Source: Pseudonocardia hydrocarbonoxydans | GTDB lineage: Bacteria > Actinomycetota > Actinomycetes > Mycobacteriales > Pseudonocardiaceae | NCBI RefSeq assembly: GCF_006539565.1 | Contig: NZ_BJNG01000043.1 | Coordinates: 1 to 52,491, forward strand | Reading direction: 5' to 3' | Length of the DNA: 52,491 bases | Shown here: piece by piece, positions 19,751 through 30,474 of the stretch | Position numbering within the stretch: position 1 is the first letter of the stretch | Layout of the letters: each line of letters begins with the position of its first letter | Notes under the pieces: generated by a model | What the model was told of the DNA's origin: nothing | Databases searched by the model: none | The model's input: the letters and a program-made list of their open reading frames with translations, nothing else | Translations under genes and position numbers: made by a program

Positions 19751-20077
19751 TCAGCGGGGCGTGATCTCGCCCATCGGGCCCCAGCCCTTCACCTGCTCGT
19801 CGTCGACGTAGATGATCTGCGGCTGGCGCGACACGAGGTCGGGCGCCTTCTCGACGAAGTCGGCGAAGTGCGCGGTCTTCGTGTGGGCGCCGCCGGCTTC
19901 GGCGTCACGGAAGCACTCGATGGTGACGAACTCCAGCGGGTCGGCCAGGCCGCGCGACCACTCGAAGAAGACGCAGCCCTCCTCGGCGTTGACCGCGGTC
20001 GCGTACGACTCGGCCAGGGGCAGCCACTCGTCCACCTTCTCGGGACGGATCGGGAACTTGACGTTGATCAGGATCAT
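19751..20077 (-). CDS. Antibiotic biosynthesis monooxygenase (ABM) family protein
   Basis: 108 residues of ferredoxin-like alpha/beta fold: MILINVKFPIRPEKVDEW opening strand and helix, EEGCVFFEWSR, EFVTIECFRD, and HTKTAHFADFVEK with the typical late histidines. Members include quinol and polyketide monooxygenases and heme-degrading enzymes; this short stand-alone form resembles putative quinol monooxygenases. ATG 20077 is chosen over ATG 20086. The parS-like palindrome lies just upstream of its start. Confidence 0.82.
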   Translation of the reverse strand: MILINVKFPIRPEKVDEWLPLAESYATAVNAEEGCVFFEWSRGLADPLEFVTIECFRDAEAGGAHTKTAHFADFVEKAPDLVSRQPQIIYVDDEQVKGWGPMGEITPR

Positions 20078-20104
20078 GGCGCACATGCTAGTGACGGGCG
20101 TCGC

Positions 20105-20120
20105 TGTTCCACGTGGAACG
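20105..20120. other. parS-like centromere site
   Basis: tGTTCCACGTGGAACg contains a perfect 14-base palindrome around CACGTG. It closely matches the ParB-binding parS sequence of bacteria (TGTTNCACGTGAAACA). It is intergenic (between genes starting at 20077 minus and 20187 plus), and the nearby origin-proximal cluster makes a genuine parS plausible. Confidence 0.65.
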
Positions 20121-20186
20121 TCCCGGGATGAGACGCCGTATCGAACTGAGACCGGCGGGCCGAGCCGCCGCTTCTAATGTGGCGCG

Positions 20187-21353
20187 ATGGGTGACCAACG
20201 CCACGCCGGACCGGCCGACATCCCGCTGGTCGCCCGGTGGGGCACCGAGCATCCGCGGGCCCCGCTCGTCGTGGCGCTGCACGGCAGCGGCACCAGCGAG
20301 CACTCGCTCATCGAGATCTCGCCGTGGCTGCCGCACGGCCCCGTCGCCTACGTCACGGTGCGCGGGCCGCTGCAGCTGGGCAGCGGCTACGGCTGGTACA
20401 CCGATCCCGGCGACGGCCCGCCCGACGCCGACGACCTGCGCCTGACGTGCACGTGGCTGCTCGACTGGCTCGACACCGAGGGCGACCCGGACCGGCCGGT
20501 GCTGCTCATCGGCTTCCGCGAGGGCGTGACGATGGCGGGCGCGCTGATGCTCACCGCGCCGGAGCGCTTCGCGGGTGCGGGCCTCATCTACGGGGCGCTG
20601 CCGCTCGACTCGGGGCTGCCCGCGGGCCGGGGCGTCCTCGCCGGCATGCCGGTGTTCCTGGCCCACGGCGACGCCGACGTCCGCACCCCGGCCCCGCTGC
20701 TCGCCCGCACCTGGGAGTGGCTGGCGCAGGAGAGCGGGGCCCCGCTGTGGGCCGAGCGTGGCGCGGGCGGGGGTCAGCTGGAGGGGGCCGTGGTCGGGCA
20801 TCTGGGCACCTGGCTCGGCGACCGCCTCGACCACATCCGGGCCCACGGCGAGAACCCGCTGCCCGACGGCGACGAGCCGCCGTGGCCCTCGGTGCCCGGC
20901 GGGCGGCTGCCGGCCCGCGGCGGGCCGCCGCCGGAGACCACCACCACCGTCCCGCAGCACCAGCTGACCCAGCACGCGCCCGCCGCGCGGCAGGACGAGC
21001 TGTGGACGCGGGTCTCCCATCTCGCCGGGGTGACCACCGCGCCCGCCACCGTCGGGGTGGAGGGCACGCGCTCGCTGCTGCTCGACCGCGCCGACGCCAC
21101 CGGCCCCGACGCCGCGTACCTGCTCCCCGACCTCGGCGAGTTCGCGCACCTGCACCCCGACGGCAGCGTGCACGCGGCCCTGCCCGACGAGCTGGCCTAC
21201 GACGGCATCGCCAAGGGCTGGGTGGTGCCGCACCCGCTCGCCGGGATCCGGGTGCGCTCGGGGATGGTGCTGGTGCCCGGCCCGCGCGACGAGGAGGAGG
21301 TCGGCGTCGTCGCGGGGATCGTGGCCGCGGCGCACCAGTTCGCGACGGGGTGA
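20187..21353 (+). CDS. Alpha/beta-hydrolase-like pseudoenzyme fused to a luciferase-like (DUF5519) domain
   Basis: 388 residues. The N-terminal part (about 10-215) has the phospholipase/carboxylesterase layout, with VALHGSGTSEHS oxyanion strand and HGDADV acid loop. The nucleophile elbow reads GFREG (109-113), with Arg111 where Ser is expected, and the usual GGH loop reads GGGQLEG (about 194-200). A Pro-rich linker follows. Residues about 255-388 match the small actinobacterial luciferase-like family: FAHLHPDGSVHAALP, GWVVPHPLAG and GPRDEEEV. The hydrolase half is probably inactive and may bind a ligand. ATG 20187 start. Confidence 0.7.
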   Translation: MGDQRHAGPADIPLVARWGTEHPRAPLVVALHGSGTSEHSLIEISPWLPHGPVAYVTVRGPLQLGSGYGWYTDPGDGPPDADDLRLTCTWLLDWLDTEGDPDRPVLLIGFREGVTMAGALMLTAPERFAGAGLIYGALPLDSGLPAGRGVLAGMPVFLAHGDADVRTPAPLLARTWEWLAQESGAPLWAERGAGGGQLEGAVVGHLGTWLGDRLDHIRAHGENPLPDGDEPPWPSVPGGRLPARGGPPPETTTTVPQHQLTQHAPAARQDELWTRVSHLAGVTTAPATVGVEGTRSLLLDRADATGPDAAYLLPDLGEFAHLHPDGSVHAALPDELAYDGIAKGWVVPHPLAGIRVRSGMVLVPGPRDEEEVGVVAGIVAAAHQFATG

Positions 21354-21360
21354 GGGGCGG

Positions 21361-22350
21361 TCAGCGGCGGGGCAGCACGACCTCGGCGGGATCGCGGTCG
21401 GGCCGCAGGCCACGCCAGACCGCGTGGCGGAGCCGGTGGTCGTGGGTGAGCGTGCGGTACTCGACCTCCCCCACCAGCACGGGCTCGACCCACCGCGCGG
21501 GCCGGGCGTACTCGCGGGGGACCTCGTCGTCGTCGAAGGCGCCGGTGTCGCGGCGTAGGGGCGCGAGCCGGGCGTGCAGGTCGCGCAGCACCGCGTCGGT
21601 GAACCCGGTGCCGACGTGCCCGAGGAACCGCAGCCGGCCGGTGTCGTCGCGGGCGGCCAGCAGCAGGGCCCCGATGCCGCCCGCGCGCCGGCCCTCCCCC
21701 GCCGTCCAGCCCGCGACGAGCACCTCCTGCGTGCTGAGCAGCGCGGTCTTCACCCAGGACGACGAGCGCCTGCCCGGTTCGTAGCGCGACCCCCGGCGCT
21801 TCGCGACGATCCCCTCCAGACCGTGCGCGCGGGCCACCTCCAGCAGCTGCGCCGCGGGGACGTCGGCGACCGAGGGGGGCACCTGCACACCGGGCACCTC
21901 GCCCAGCCCCAGCGCGTCGAGCCGCTCGCGCCGCGCGTCGTAGGGCTCGCGGAGCAGCCGGAGCCCGTCGAGCTCCAGCAGGTCGAACACGTAGAGCGCC
22001 ACCGGCACCCGAGCCACGAGCTCCGGGGCCGGGTGCCGCAGGTGCATGCGCTGCTGCAGCAGCCCGAAGTCCGGGCGGCCGGCCGCGTCGAGCGCGACCA
22101 GCTCGCCGTCGAGCACGACCGGGCGGCCCGCCGCCCAGCCGCCCAGTGACGCGGTGCGGGCGAGCTCCGGATAGCCCGCGCTCAGGTCGTTGCCGTTGCG
22201 GCTGGTCAGGCGTACGCCGTCGGCGGTGCCGTCGACGATCGCCCGCACGCCGTCCCACTTGAACTCCACCGCCCACCCGGTGGTCGTCACCGGGGCCGGG
22301 CCGGCGGTGGCCAGCATCGGGCGCACCGGCTCGGCCTGCGGGGCATCCAT
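21361..22350 (-). CDS. ATP-dependent DNA ligase (LigC / LigD-ligase-domain type)
   Basis: 329 residues. The nucleotidyltransferase core has EFKWDGVR with adenylated Lys31, LDGELVALD, the EGIVAKRRGSRYEPGRRS motif and WVKTA; an OB-fold domain fills about 215-329. There is no polymerase or nuclease domain, so it resembles stand-alone LigC-type ligases linked to non-homologous end joining or short-gap repair. No Ku gene is in this window. ATG 22350 gives a normal N-terminus. Convergent with the preceding gene, 7 bases apart. Confidence 0.9.
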   Translation of the reverse strand: MDAPQAEPVRPMLATAGPAPVTTTGWAVEFKWDGVRAIVDGTADGVRLTSRNGNDLSAGYPELARTASLGGWAAGRPVVLDGELVALDAAGRPDFGLLQQRMHLRHPAPELVARVPVALYVFDLLELDGLRLLREPYDARRERLDALGLGEVPGVQVPPSVADVPAAQLLEVARAHGLEGIVAKRRGSRYEPGRRSSSWVKTALLSTQEVLVAGWTAGEGRRAGGIGALLLAARDDTGRLRFLGHVGTGFTDAVLRDLHARLAPLRRDTGAFDDDEVPREYARPARWVEPVLVGEVEYRTLTHDHRLRHAVWRGLRPDRDPAEVVLPRR

Positions 22351-22868
22351 GCCGCACACCCTGGTCGTCCGGGACGGCCGCCGCCAGACGCCGGGCCCCG
22401 CCGGACGGCCTCGCGCACCCGCGCCCGCGCCGCCGCCACGTCCGCTTCTGCGGCTACACCACCCTATGGGGTGAATTCGGCGGAGCTGCGCCCGCGATCG
22501 GCGAGTTCGACCCGCGGTCGGCTCTGACCTGCGGAGATGCCGGAAACGACCGAACCGGACGATGTTGCAGGGGTGTGAACTGGCGAGGGACGCCCGACCA
22601 GCGGTCGGTCTCGTCGGACCGGCGTCGATCATCTCGGGAGGTCGAAGCGGCCTGAACGGGGCAAAACCGCATTTGCGGAGAAGCGGGTCGAGTATCGCAA
22701 TACCCCAGCGGTCGTTACGTCCACCATCAGCCGCGGTGATGCGTGCCACACCACTGACCCGCTGCCGTGCCGAACTGTCGCGCGGGTTCCGTGCTGACGC
22801 CGCTCCCCCTGATGTCGAGGTCGTCCAGGTGACGCCCTCCGCCTCACCGTCCCGTGGAAGGACCGAAG
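22351..22868. other. 518-base gap between the ligase and the chimeric oxidase remnant
   Basis: The stretch is less G+C-rich than its surroundings (for example CACCACCCTATGGGGTGAATTC near 22460 and a partly palindromic GTATCGCAATAC near 22691). Open frames present lack family features. It must hold the promoters of the flanking divergent genes; no known RNA or operator was recognised. GGAAGGA at 22855-22861 serves the next gene. Confidence 0.3.
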
Positions 22869-23753
22869 ATGGCCAGCCCCACGCATGCGCCACCCGGTGA
22901 CCGTTCCGGTCGCCACCGCGCCACCAAGTCGATCGAGATCGACCGGCGTCGGTTCCTGACCTACCTGGTCAGCGGCGCGACACTGACCGTCGCGACCTAC
23001 GCCGGCGTCGAGGCGCTGGCCCCCTCGAGCGCGAGCGCCGCCCCGATCCCCAGCGGACCGCACCCGATCGACTTCCAGGACCTCGGCGACATCCTCATCG
23101 CCGCCTACCGCCCGACGTTCAACCTCATGCGCCTCGAGGTGCTGGAGAACGGCAAGGTCCGCTTCGAGCTGCCCCGCACCGACGTCGGCACCGGCATCAG
23201 CACGGCGATGGCGATGGTCATCGCCGACGAGATGGACGTGCCGGTCGAGAACGTCGAGGTGCCGATGTCCGACGCGCGCCCCGAGCTGCTGTTCAACATG
23301 CTCACCGGCGGCTCGTGCACGCTGCGCGCGCTGATCCCGCCGGTGCGGGCCCTGGCCGCGGTGGCCAGGGGCCGGCTGGTGGCGGCCGCGGCGAACATGC
23401 TCGACGTCCCGCCGGGCACCATCCGCACCCTGGACGGCTACGCGGTCGACGACGAGGGCCGCCAGATCGCCTTCGGCGACCTCAGCTCGGTGGCGGCCCA
23501 GCTCGACCTGCCTCTCGAGGACGTCCCGGTCAAGACCTCGGCGGAGGAGATCGCGCACGCCCGCGCCGTGCTCGAGGCGGGGGCGTCGGGCGTCGGGATG
23601 GTCGACGGCGCGATGGTCGACGACGTGCACCTGCGCATGGCGCAGGCGTTGCTGGACCGGGCGGACGGACGACCGGCTCGCACACACCTCCGGGGGCCGG
23701 CACACAGGTCCGGCCCTCTGTGCCGACCCCGCACCCTGTGTGCGAGCCCGTAG
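22869..23753 (+). pseudogene. Chimeric remnant: Tat-signal molybdenum-oxidase large-subunit N-terminus joined to a CitE-like C-terminus
   Basis: The 294-residue frame starts with a Tat-like signal (RRRFLTYLVSGATLTVA) and continues as the N-terminus of a xanthine-dehydrogenase/IorB-type molybdopterin subunit: [48 protein letters not shown] and [11 protein letters not shown]. The family is normally 700 residues or more, so the catalytic part is missing. From about residue 223 the sequence ([35 protein letters not shown]) instead resembles the C-terminal helix pair of CitE/HpcH lyases. Beyond about 23675 it runs into an inverted repeat. Best read as a deletion fusion; expression is possible since GGAAGGA precedes ATG 22869. 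Confidence 0.5.
23675..23748. repeat. 33-base two-tier inverted repeat
   Basis: Left arm 23675-23707 begins GGCTCGCACACA and ends CGGCACACAG; right arm 23716-23748 is its imperfect complement, ending TGTGTGCGAGCC. The outer 12 bases are perfect, the middle poorly paired, and the inner 15 mostly paired, with an 8-base loop. It covers the end of the chimeric frame and the possible GTG 23738 start of the next gene. It may act as terminator or be a small inserted palindromic element. Confidence 0.6.
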
Positions 23754-24652
23754 CGGTGGGGCTGATGCTCGCGCCGCAGGGCGACCCGGCGGAGGTCGTC
23801 GGGGCCGCGCGGCGGGCCGAGGAGCTGGGGTTCGACTTCCTGGCCTGCGGCGAGCACGTGTTCTTCCACAGCCCGACGCCCAACGCGTTCGTCGCGCTCG
23901 CGGCCGCGGCGGGCGCCACCTCCCGCATCCGACTGCTGTCGGCGCTGACGATCCTGCCGGTGTACCCGGCGGCGCTGGCCGCGAAGATGGCCGCCACGCT
24001 CGACCGCGTCTCCGGGGGCCGGTTCGACCTCGGGATCGGCGTCGGCGGGGAGTTCCCGGCCGAGTTCGCGGCCGTCGACGTGCCGGTCACCCGGCGCGGG
24101 CGGCGCACCGACGAGGCCCTCGACGTCCTGACCCGGCTGTTCGCGGGCGAGCGGGTCTCCTTCGACGGGCACGAGGTCACGCTCGACCCGCTGCCGCTGC
24201 AGCGCCCCCGTCCCCCGATCTGGGTCGGCGGGCGCAAGGAGGCCTCGATGCGCCGCGCCGGCCGCTTCGGCGACGTGTGGGTGCCCTACATGTACAGCCC
24301 CGAGCAGCTCGCGGCCGGCCTGGCGACGGTGGCCGCGTCGGCCGCCGAACACGGACGCGGGCCCGTCGAGGGCGCGGTGTTCTGCTGGACCGGCGCCGGC
24401 CGCGACGGCCCGGCCGCCCGGCGGGCGGCCGTCGAGACGCTCGGCGCGGTGTACCGGCAGGACTTCGGCCCGCTCGCCGACCGGTACGTCCCCGGCGGCA
24501 CCCCGGAGCAGGTCGTCGCCCGGCTGCGCGAGTACGTCGACGCGGGGGCGCGGTCGATCGTGCTCGTGCCCGCCTGTCCCGACACCGACCGCGCGGCGAT
24601 GGTCGAACTGTTCGCCCACGAGATCGTCCCGGCCCTGAGGAGTTCACCATGA
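23738..24652 (+). CDS. LLM-class flavin/F420-dependent oxidoreductase
   Basis: 304 residues of luciferase-like TIM barrel: [66 protein letters not shown] and [12 protein letters not shown]. Substrate unknown. GTG 23738 keeps the first strand intact but lies inside the right arm of the inverted repeat; GTG 23756 would trim it. Its end overlaps the next start (ATGA), so it is co-translated with the biotin carboxylase gene, suggesting a shared CoA-ester or fatty-acid pathway. Confidence 0.82.
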   Translation: MCEPVAVGLMLAPQGDPAEVVGAARRAEELGFDFLACGEHVFFHSPTPNAFVALAAAAGATSRIRLLSALTILPVYPAALAAKMAATLDRVSGGRFDLGIGVGGEFPAEFAAVDVPVTRRGRRTDEALDVLTRLFAGERVSFDGHEVTLDPLPLQRPRPPIWVGGRKEASMRRAGRFGDVWVPYMYSPEQLAAGLATVAASAAEHGRGPVEGAVFCWTGAGRDGPAARRAAVETLGAVYRQDFGPLADRYVPGGTPEQVVARLREYVDAGARSIVLVPACPDTDRAAMVELFAHEIVPALRSSP

Positions 24653-26364
24653 CCACCCTCCGCAAGGTGCTCGTCGCCAACCGCGGTGAGATCGCGGTCC
24701 GGGTGGTCCGCGCCTGCGCGGACGCCGGGCTCGCCAGCGTCGCGGTGTACGCCGACGGCGACGCCGACGCCCCGCACGTCCGGCTCGCCGACGAGGCGTA
24801 CCCGCTGCACGGGACGACCGCCGCGCAGACCTACCTCGACCAGGCCAAGATCCTCGACGCGGCCGACCTGGCCGGCGCCGACGCCGTCCACCCCGGCTAC
24901 GGCTTCCTCTCCGAGAACGCCGACTTCGCCCAGGCCGTCGTCGACGCCGGGCTGACCTGGATCGGCCCGACCCCGCAGGCGATCCGCGACCTCGGGGACA
25001 AGGTCACCGCCCGCAAGATCGCCGCCGCGGTGGGTGCGCCGCAGGTGGCGGGATCGGCGGGCCCGGTCGGCGGCGCCGACGAGGTGGTCGCGTTCGCCGC
25101 CGAGCACGGCCTGCCGGTGGCGATCAAGGCCGTGTACGGCGGGGGCGGACGCGGGCTCAAGGTCGCGCGCACCGCCGAGGAGATCCCCGAGCTCTTCGAC
25201 TCCGCGGTGCGCGAGGCGCAGGCGGCGTTCGGGCGCGGCGACTGCTTCGTCGAGCGCTACCTGGAGCGCCCCCGGCACGTCGAGGCGCAGGTGCTCGCCG
25301 ACACCCACGGCACGGTCGTGGTCGTCGGCACCCGGGACTGCTCGCTGCAGCGCCGCCACCAGAAGCTGGTCGAGGAGGCCCCGGCGCCGTTCCTCACCGA
25401 CGCGCAGCGCACCGAGATCCACACCGCGGCGCGGGCGATCTGCGCCGAGGCCGGCTACCACGGGGCGGGCACCGTCGAGTTCCTCGTCGGGCAGGACGGC
25501 GTCATCTCGTTCCTGGAGGTCAACACCCGGCTGCAGGTCGAGCACCCGGTCTCGGAGGAGACCACCGGCCTGGACCTGGTGGGCGAGCAGTTCCGGATCG
25601 CCGCCGGGGAACCGCTGCGGATCACCGAGGACCCCGCCCCGGTCGGGCACTCCATCGAGTTCCGGATCAACGGCGAGGACCCGGCCCGCGGGTTCCTGCC
25701 CGCGCCCGGCACGGTGACCGCGTGGGAGCTGCCGTCCTGTCCCGGCGTCCGGGTGGACGCCGGGGTCGAGGCCGGCACCGTGGTCGGCGGGCAGTTCGAC
25801 TCGCTGCTGGCCAAGCTGATCGTCACCGGCACCGACCGCCGCCAGGCGCTCGCCAGGGCCCGGCGCGCGCTCGCGGACTTCCGCGTCGACGGGCTGCCCA
25901 CCGTGCTGCCGTTCCACCGTGCCGTCGTCGAGGACCCCGCGTTCACCGCGCAGGACGGCTTCGGCGTGCACACCCGGTGGATCGAGACCGAGTACGCCGC
26001 CCCCGAGTCCGCACCCGGGAACACCGTGACGATTCAGGTCGGCGGTCGCGCGCACGTGGTGACGCTGCCCGGGCTGTCCGCGGTGAGCGCCGAGACGGCA
26101 GCGGGGATCCGCGCCGGTGCGCAGCAGACCGGCGGGGCGGCCGCTCAGGGCGACGATGTCGTCGCGCCGATGCAGGGCACCGTCGTGAAGATCGTGGTGG
26201 CCGACGGCGACGCGGTGCGTCGGGGCGACCTGGTCGCCGTGGTCGAGGCGATGAAGATGGAGAACCCGATCACCGCGCACCAGAACGGGACCGTCGCCGG
26301 CCTCGCGGTCGCGACCGGCGCCTCGGTCGGCCAGGGCTCGGTGCTGTGCCGGATCGAGGGCTGA
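24649..26364 (+). CDS. Acyl-CoA carboxylase alpha subunit (biotin carboxylase plus biotin carrier)
   Basis: 571 residues. The biotin carboxylase part (about 1-450) shows [27 protein letters not shown], the ATP-grasp glycine loop [27 protein letters not shown] and [17 protein letters not shown] carrier domain at about 495-571 has the biotinylated lysine in EAMKMEN. Such AccA-type subunits of actinobacteria serve acetyl- or propionyl-CoA carboxylases with separate AccD beta subunits; none is seen here. ATG 24649 overlaps the LLM gene stop, with GAGGAG upstream. Confidence 0.93.
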   Translation: MTTLRKVLVANRGEIAVRVVRACADAGLASVAVYADGDADAPHVRLADEAYPLHGTTAAQTYLDQAKILDAADLAGADAVHPGYGFLSENADFAQAVVDAGLTWIGPTPQAIRDLGDKVTARKIAAAVGAPQVAGSAGPVGGADEVVAFAAEHGLPVAIKAVYGGGGRGLKVARTAEEIPELFDSAVREAQAAFGRGDCFVERYLERPRHVEAQVLADTHGTVVVVGTRDCSLQRRHQKLVEEAPAPFLTDAQRTEIHTAARAICAEAGYHGAGTVEFLVGQDGVISFLEVNTRLQVEHPVSEETTGLDLVGEQFRIAAGEPLRITEDPAPVGHSIEFRINGEDPARGFLPAPGTVTAWELPSCPGVRVDAGVEAGTVVGGQFDSLLAKLIVTGTDRRQALARARRALADFRVDGLPTVLPFHRAVVEDPAFTAQDGFGVHTRWIETEYAAPESAPGNTVTIQVGGRAHVVTLPGLSAVSAETAAGIRAGAQQTGGAAAQGDDVVAPMQGTVVKIVVADGDAVRRGDLVAVVEAMKMENPITAHQNGTVAGLAVATGASVGQGSVLCRIEG

Positions 26365-26474
26365 TCGGCGCCGCGGAGCGGCGTGGCCGAACCTGGTGTG
26401 GGCGTGGTGCTCGCGCAGGCGGTGCGACTCCTCCGGGCTCGACGCCGAGCGGTCACGTCGCGAGCTCGGCGCCG

Positions 26475-26538
26475 CGGGTGAGATCGACGTGGTGGGGGTC
26501 TCGCCACCGGAGAATCCCGATGGTGTCGATCTCACCCG
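26475..26538. repeat. Perfect 14-bp inverted repeat downstream of the carboxylase gene
   Basis: CGGGTGAGATCGAC (26475-26488) and GTCGATCTCACCCG (26525-26538) are exact reverse complements separated by 36 bases, and the loop holds a smaller GGTGG/CCACC pairing. It lies about 110 bases after the carboxylase stop. It may be a terminator or processing site for that transcript, or an operator pair. Confidence 0.5.
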
Positions 26539-26554
26539 AGTGCGGCGACAGCGC

Positions 26555-26615
26555 GGGCTGGTCGCGGTCGTGGAGGTCATGAAGCGGGAGAACCCCGATC
26601 GCCGCGTACCGGATC
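26555..26615 (+). pseudogene. Degenerate partial copy of a biotin-carrier domain
   Basis: Frame reading gives RGLVAVVEVMKRENPDR, close to [15 protein letters not shown] at the end of the intact carboxylase gene 330 bases upstream. About 50 bases align at both DNA and protein level, with one inserted C that shifts the frame. The AMKM biotinylation motif has become VMKR, so it cannot function. Best explained as a decayed duplication of the 3' end of the upstream gene. Confidence 0.45.
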
Positions 26616-26725
26616 GAGTCGGGCGACCCCGTCTCTCATTGAGACGGCGGCGGCGCCCCGGCCGCCTCTACCGTGGCGCGGTCCGCCGGCCGCCGCTCCC
26701 CGGTCACCGCGGCACGCCCGACCGT

Positions 26726-26754
26726 CCATAATCTTGATTCAATCCAGATTATGG
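26726..26754. promoter_or_regulatory. FurA operator / furA-katG promoter region
   Basis: A perfect inverted repeat, CCATAATCT (26726-26734) and AGATTATGG (26746-26754), with an 11-base A+T-rich spacer, stands out against the G+C-rich surroundings. It lies 16 bases before the GTG start of furA. FurA in mycobacteria and streptomycetes represses its own furA-katG operon through an A+T-rich site at this position, so autoregulation is expected. Confidence 0.7.
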
Positions 26755-26769
26755 GCCACAATCGCCCAG

Positions 26770-29449
<2,680 letters not shown>

Positions 29450-29466
29450 TCCACCGCTGAGACCCC

Positions 29467-29500
29467 GACGGCCCCGACCGGTGATCCGGTCGGGGCCGTC
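29467..29500 (+). terminator. katG terminator
   Basis: GACGGCCCCGACCGG and CCGGTCGGGGCCGTC form a perfect 15-bp stem with a TGAT loop, followed by GGTCTT. It starts 17 bases after the katG stop. Confidence 0.85.
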
Positions 29501-29583
29501 GGTCTTGCGCGGCGGCGTACGCTTCCGCCAGGAGCGCCGGGAAGCCTGGTCGGCACGTCGATGACCAGCGTCCGGAGGCCGTC

Positions 29584-30474
29584 ATGCCCGCCGTTCCCGC
29601 CCTGCGCACCGAAGGTCTCACCAAGCGCTACGGCCGCACGCTCGCCCTCGACTCGCTCGACCTCGAGGTGCCCCCCGGCGAGGTGTTCGGGTTCCTCGGG
29701 CCCAACGGCGCGGGCAAGTCCACCACGATCCGGCTGCTGCTCGGACTGGCCCGGCCGAGCGCCGGGCGCGCCTGGGTGCTCGGCACACCCGCCGCCGACG
29801 TCGCGGCCGCGCACGCGTACCTCGCGCACGTACCCGCCGACGTCGCGCTGTGGCCCTCGCTCACCGGCGCCGAGACGCTGGATCTGCTCGCCCGGATCGG
29901 TCCGGGGACCGACCCCGCGCGGCGCGCCGAGCTGGTCGAGCGGTTCGAGCTCGACCCGTCGAAACCCGGCCGGACCTACTCCACCGGCAACCGGCAGAAG
30001 GTCGCGCTGGTCGCGGCGTTCGCCACCCGAGCCCCCGTCCTCGTCCTGGACGAGCCCACCAGCGGGCTGGACCCGCTGATGGAGCAGCAGTTCCGTCTCG
30101 CCGTCGCCCAGGCCCGCGACGACGGCCGCACCGTGTTCCTCAGCTCCCACCAGCTCGCCGAGGTCGACGCCGTGTGCGACCGGGTGGGCATCCTGCGCGA
30201 CGGGCGGCTGGTCGAGATCGCCGACGTCACCGACCTGCGCGGCCTGCACCGGACCGAGGTGCTCGCCGTCGTCCGGGGGCCGGTGCCCGCCCTGCACGGG
30301 GTGCCGGGCGTGTCCGGTGTCTCCGTCGACGGCGGGCGGGTCCGGTTCGACCTGGTGGGGCCGCCCGCCCCGGCGCTGCAGGCCCTGGCCGGCGCCGACG
30401 TCGTCTCGCTGCGGATGCGGGAGCCCACCCTGGAGGAGATCTTCCTCGGCTACTACGGCGGGGCCGCCCGGTGA
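29584..30474 (+). CDS. ABC transporter ATP-binding protein
   Basis: 296 residues. Walker A GPNGAGKST, a Q-loop region, signature variant YSTGNRQKV, Walker B VLVLDEPTSGLDP and the switch histidine in LSSHQLAEVDA are all present. A C-terminal extension (about 225-296) is typical of multidrug/antibiotic export ATPases of the DrrA type. ATG 29584 is preceded by GGAGGCC. Its TGA overlaps the GTG of the permease (GTGA). Confidence 0.93.
   Translation: MPAVPALRTEGLTKRYGRTLALDSLDLEVPPGEVFGFLGPNGAGKSTTIRLLLGLARPSAGRAWVLGTPAADVAAAHAYLAHVPADVALWPSLTGAETLDLLARIGPGTDPARRAELVERFELDPSKPGRTYSTGNRQKVALVAAFATRAPVLVLDEPTSGLDPLMEQQFRLAVAQARDDGRTVFLSSHQLAEVDAVCDRVGILRDGRLVEIADVTDLRGLHRTEVLAVVRGPVPALHGVPGVSGVSVDGGRVRFDLVGPPAPALQALAGADVVSLRMREPTLEEIFLGYYGGAAR

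Noticed and set aside
22562..22900. 112-codon plus-strand ORF before the chimeric oxidase remnant
   Set aside because: It overlaps the ribosome site and start of the next gene in another frame and has no recognisable features.
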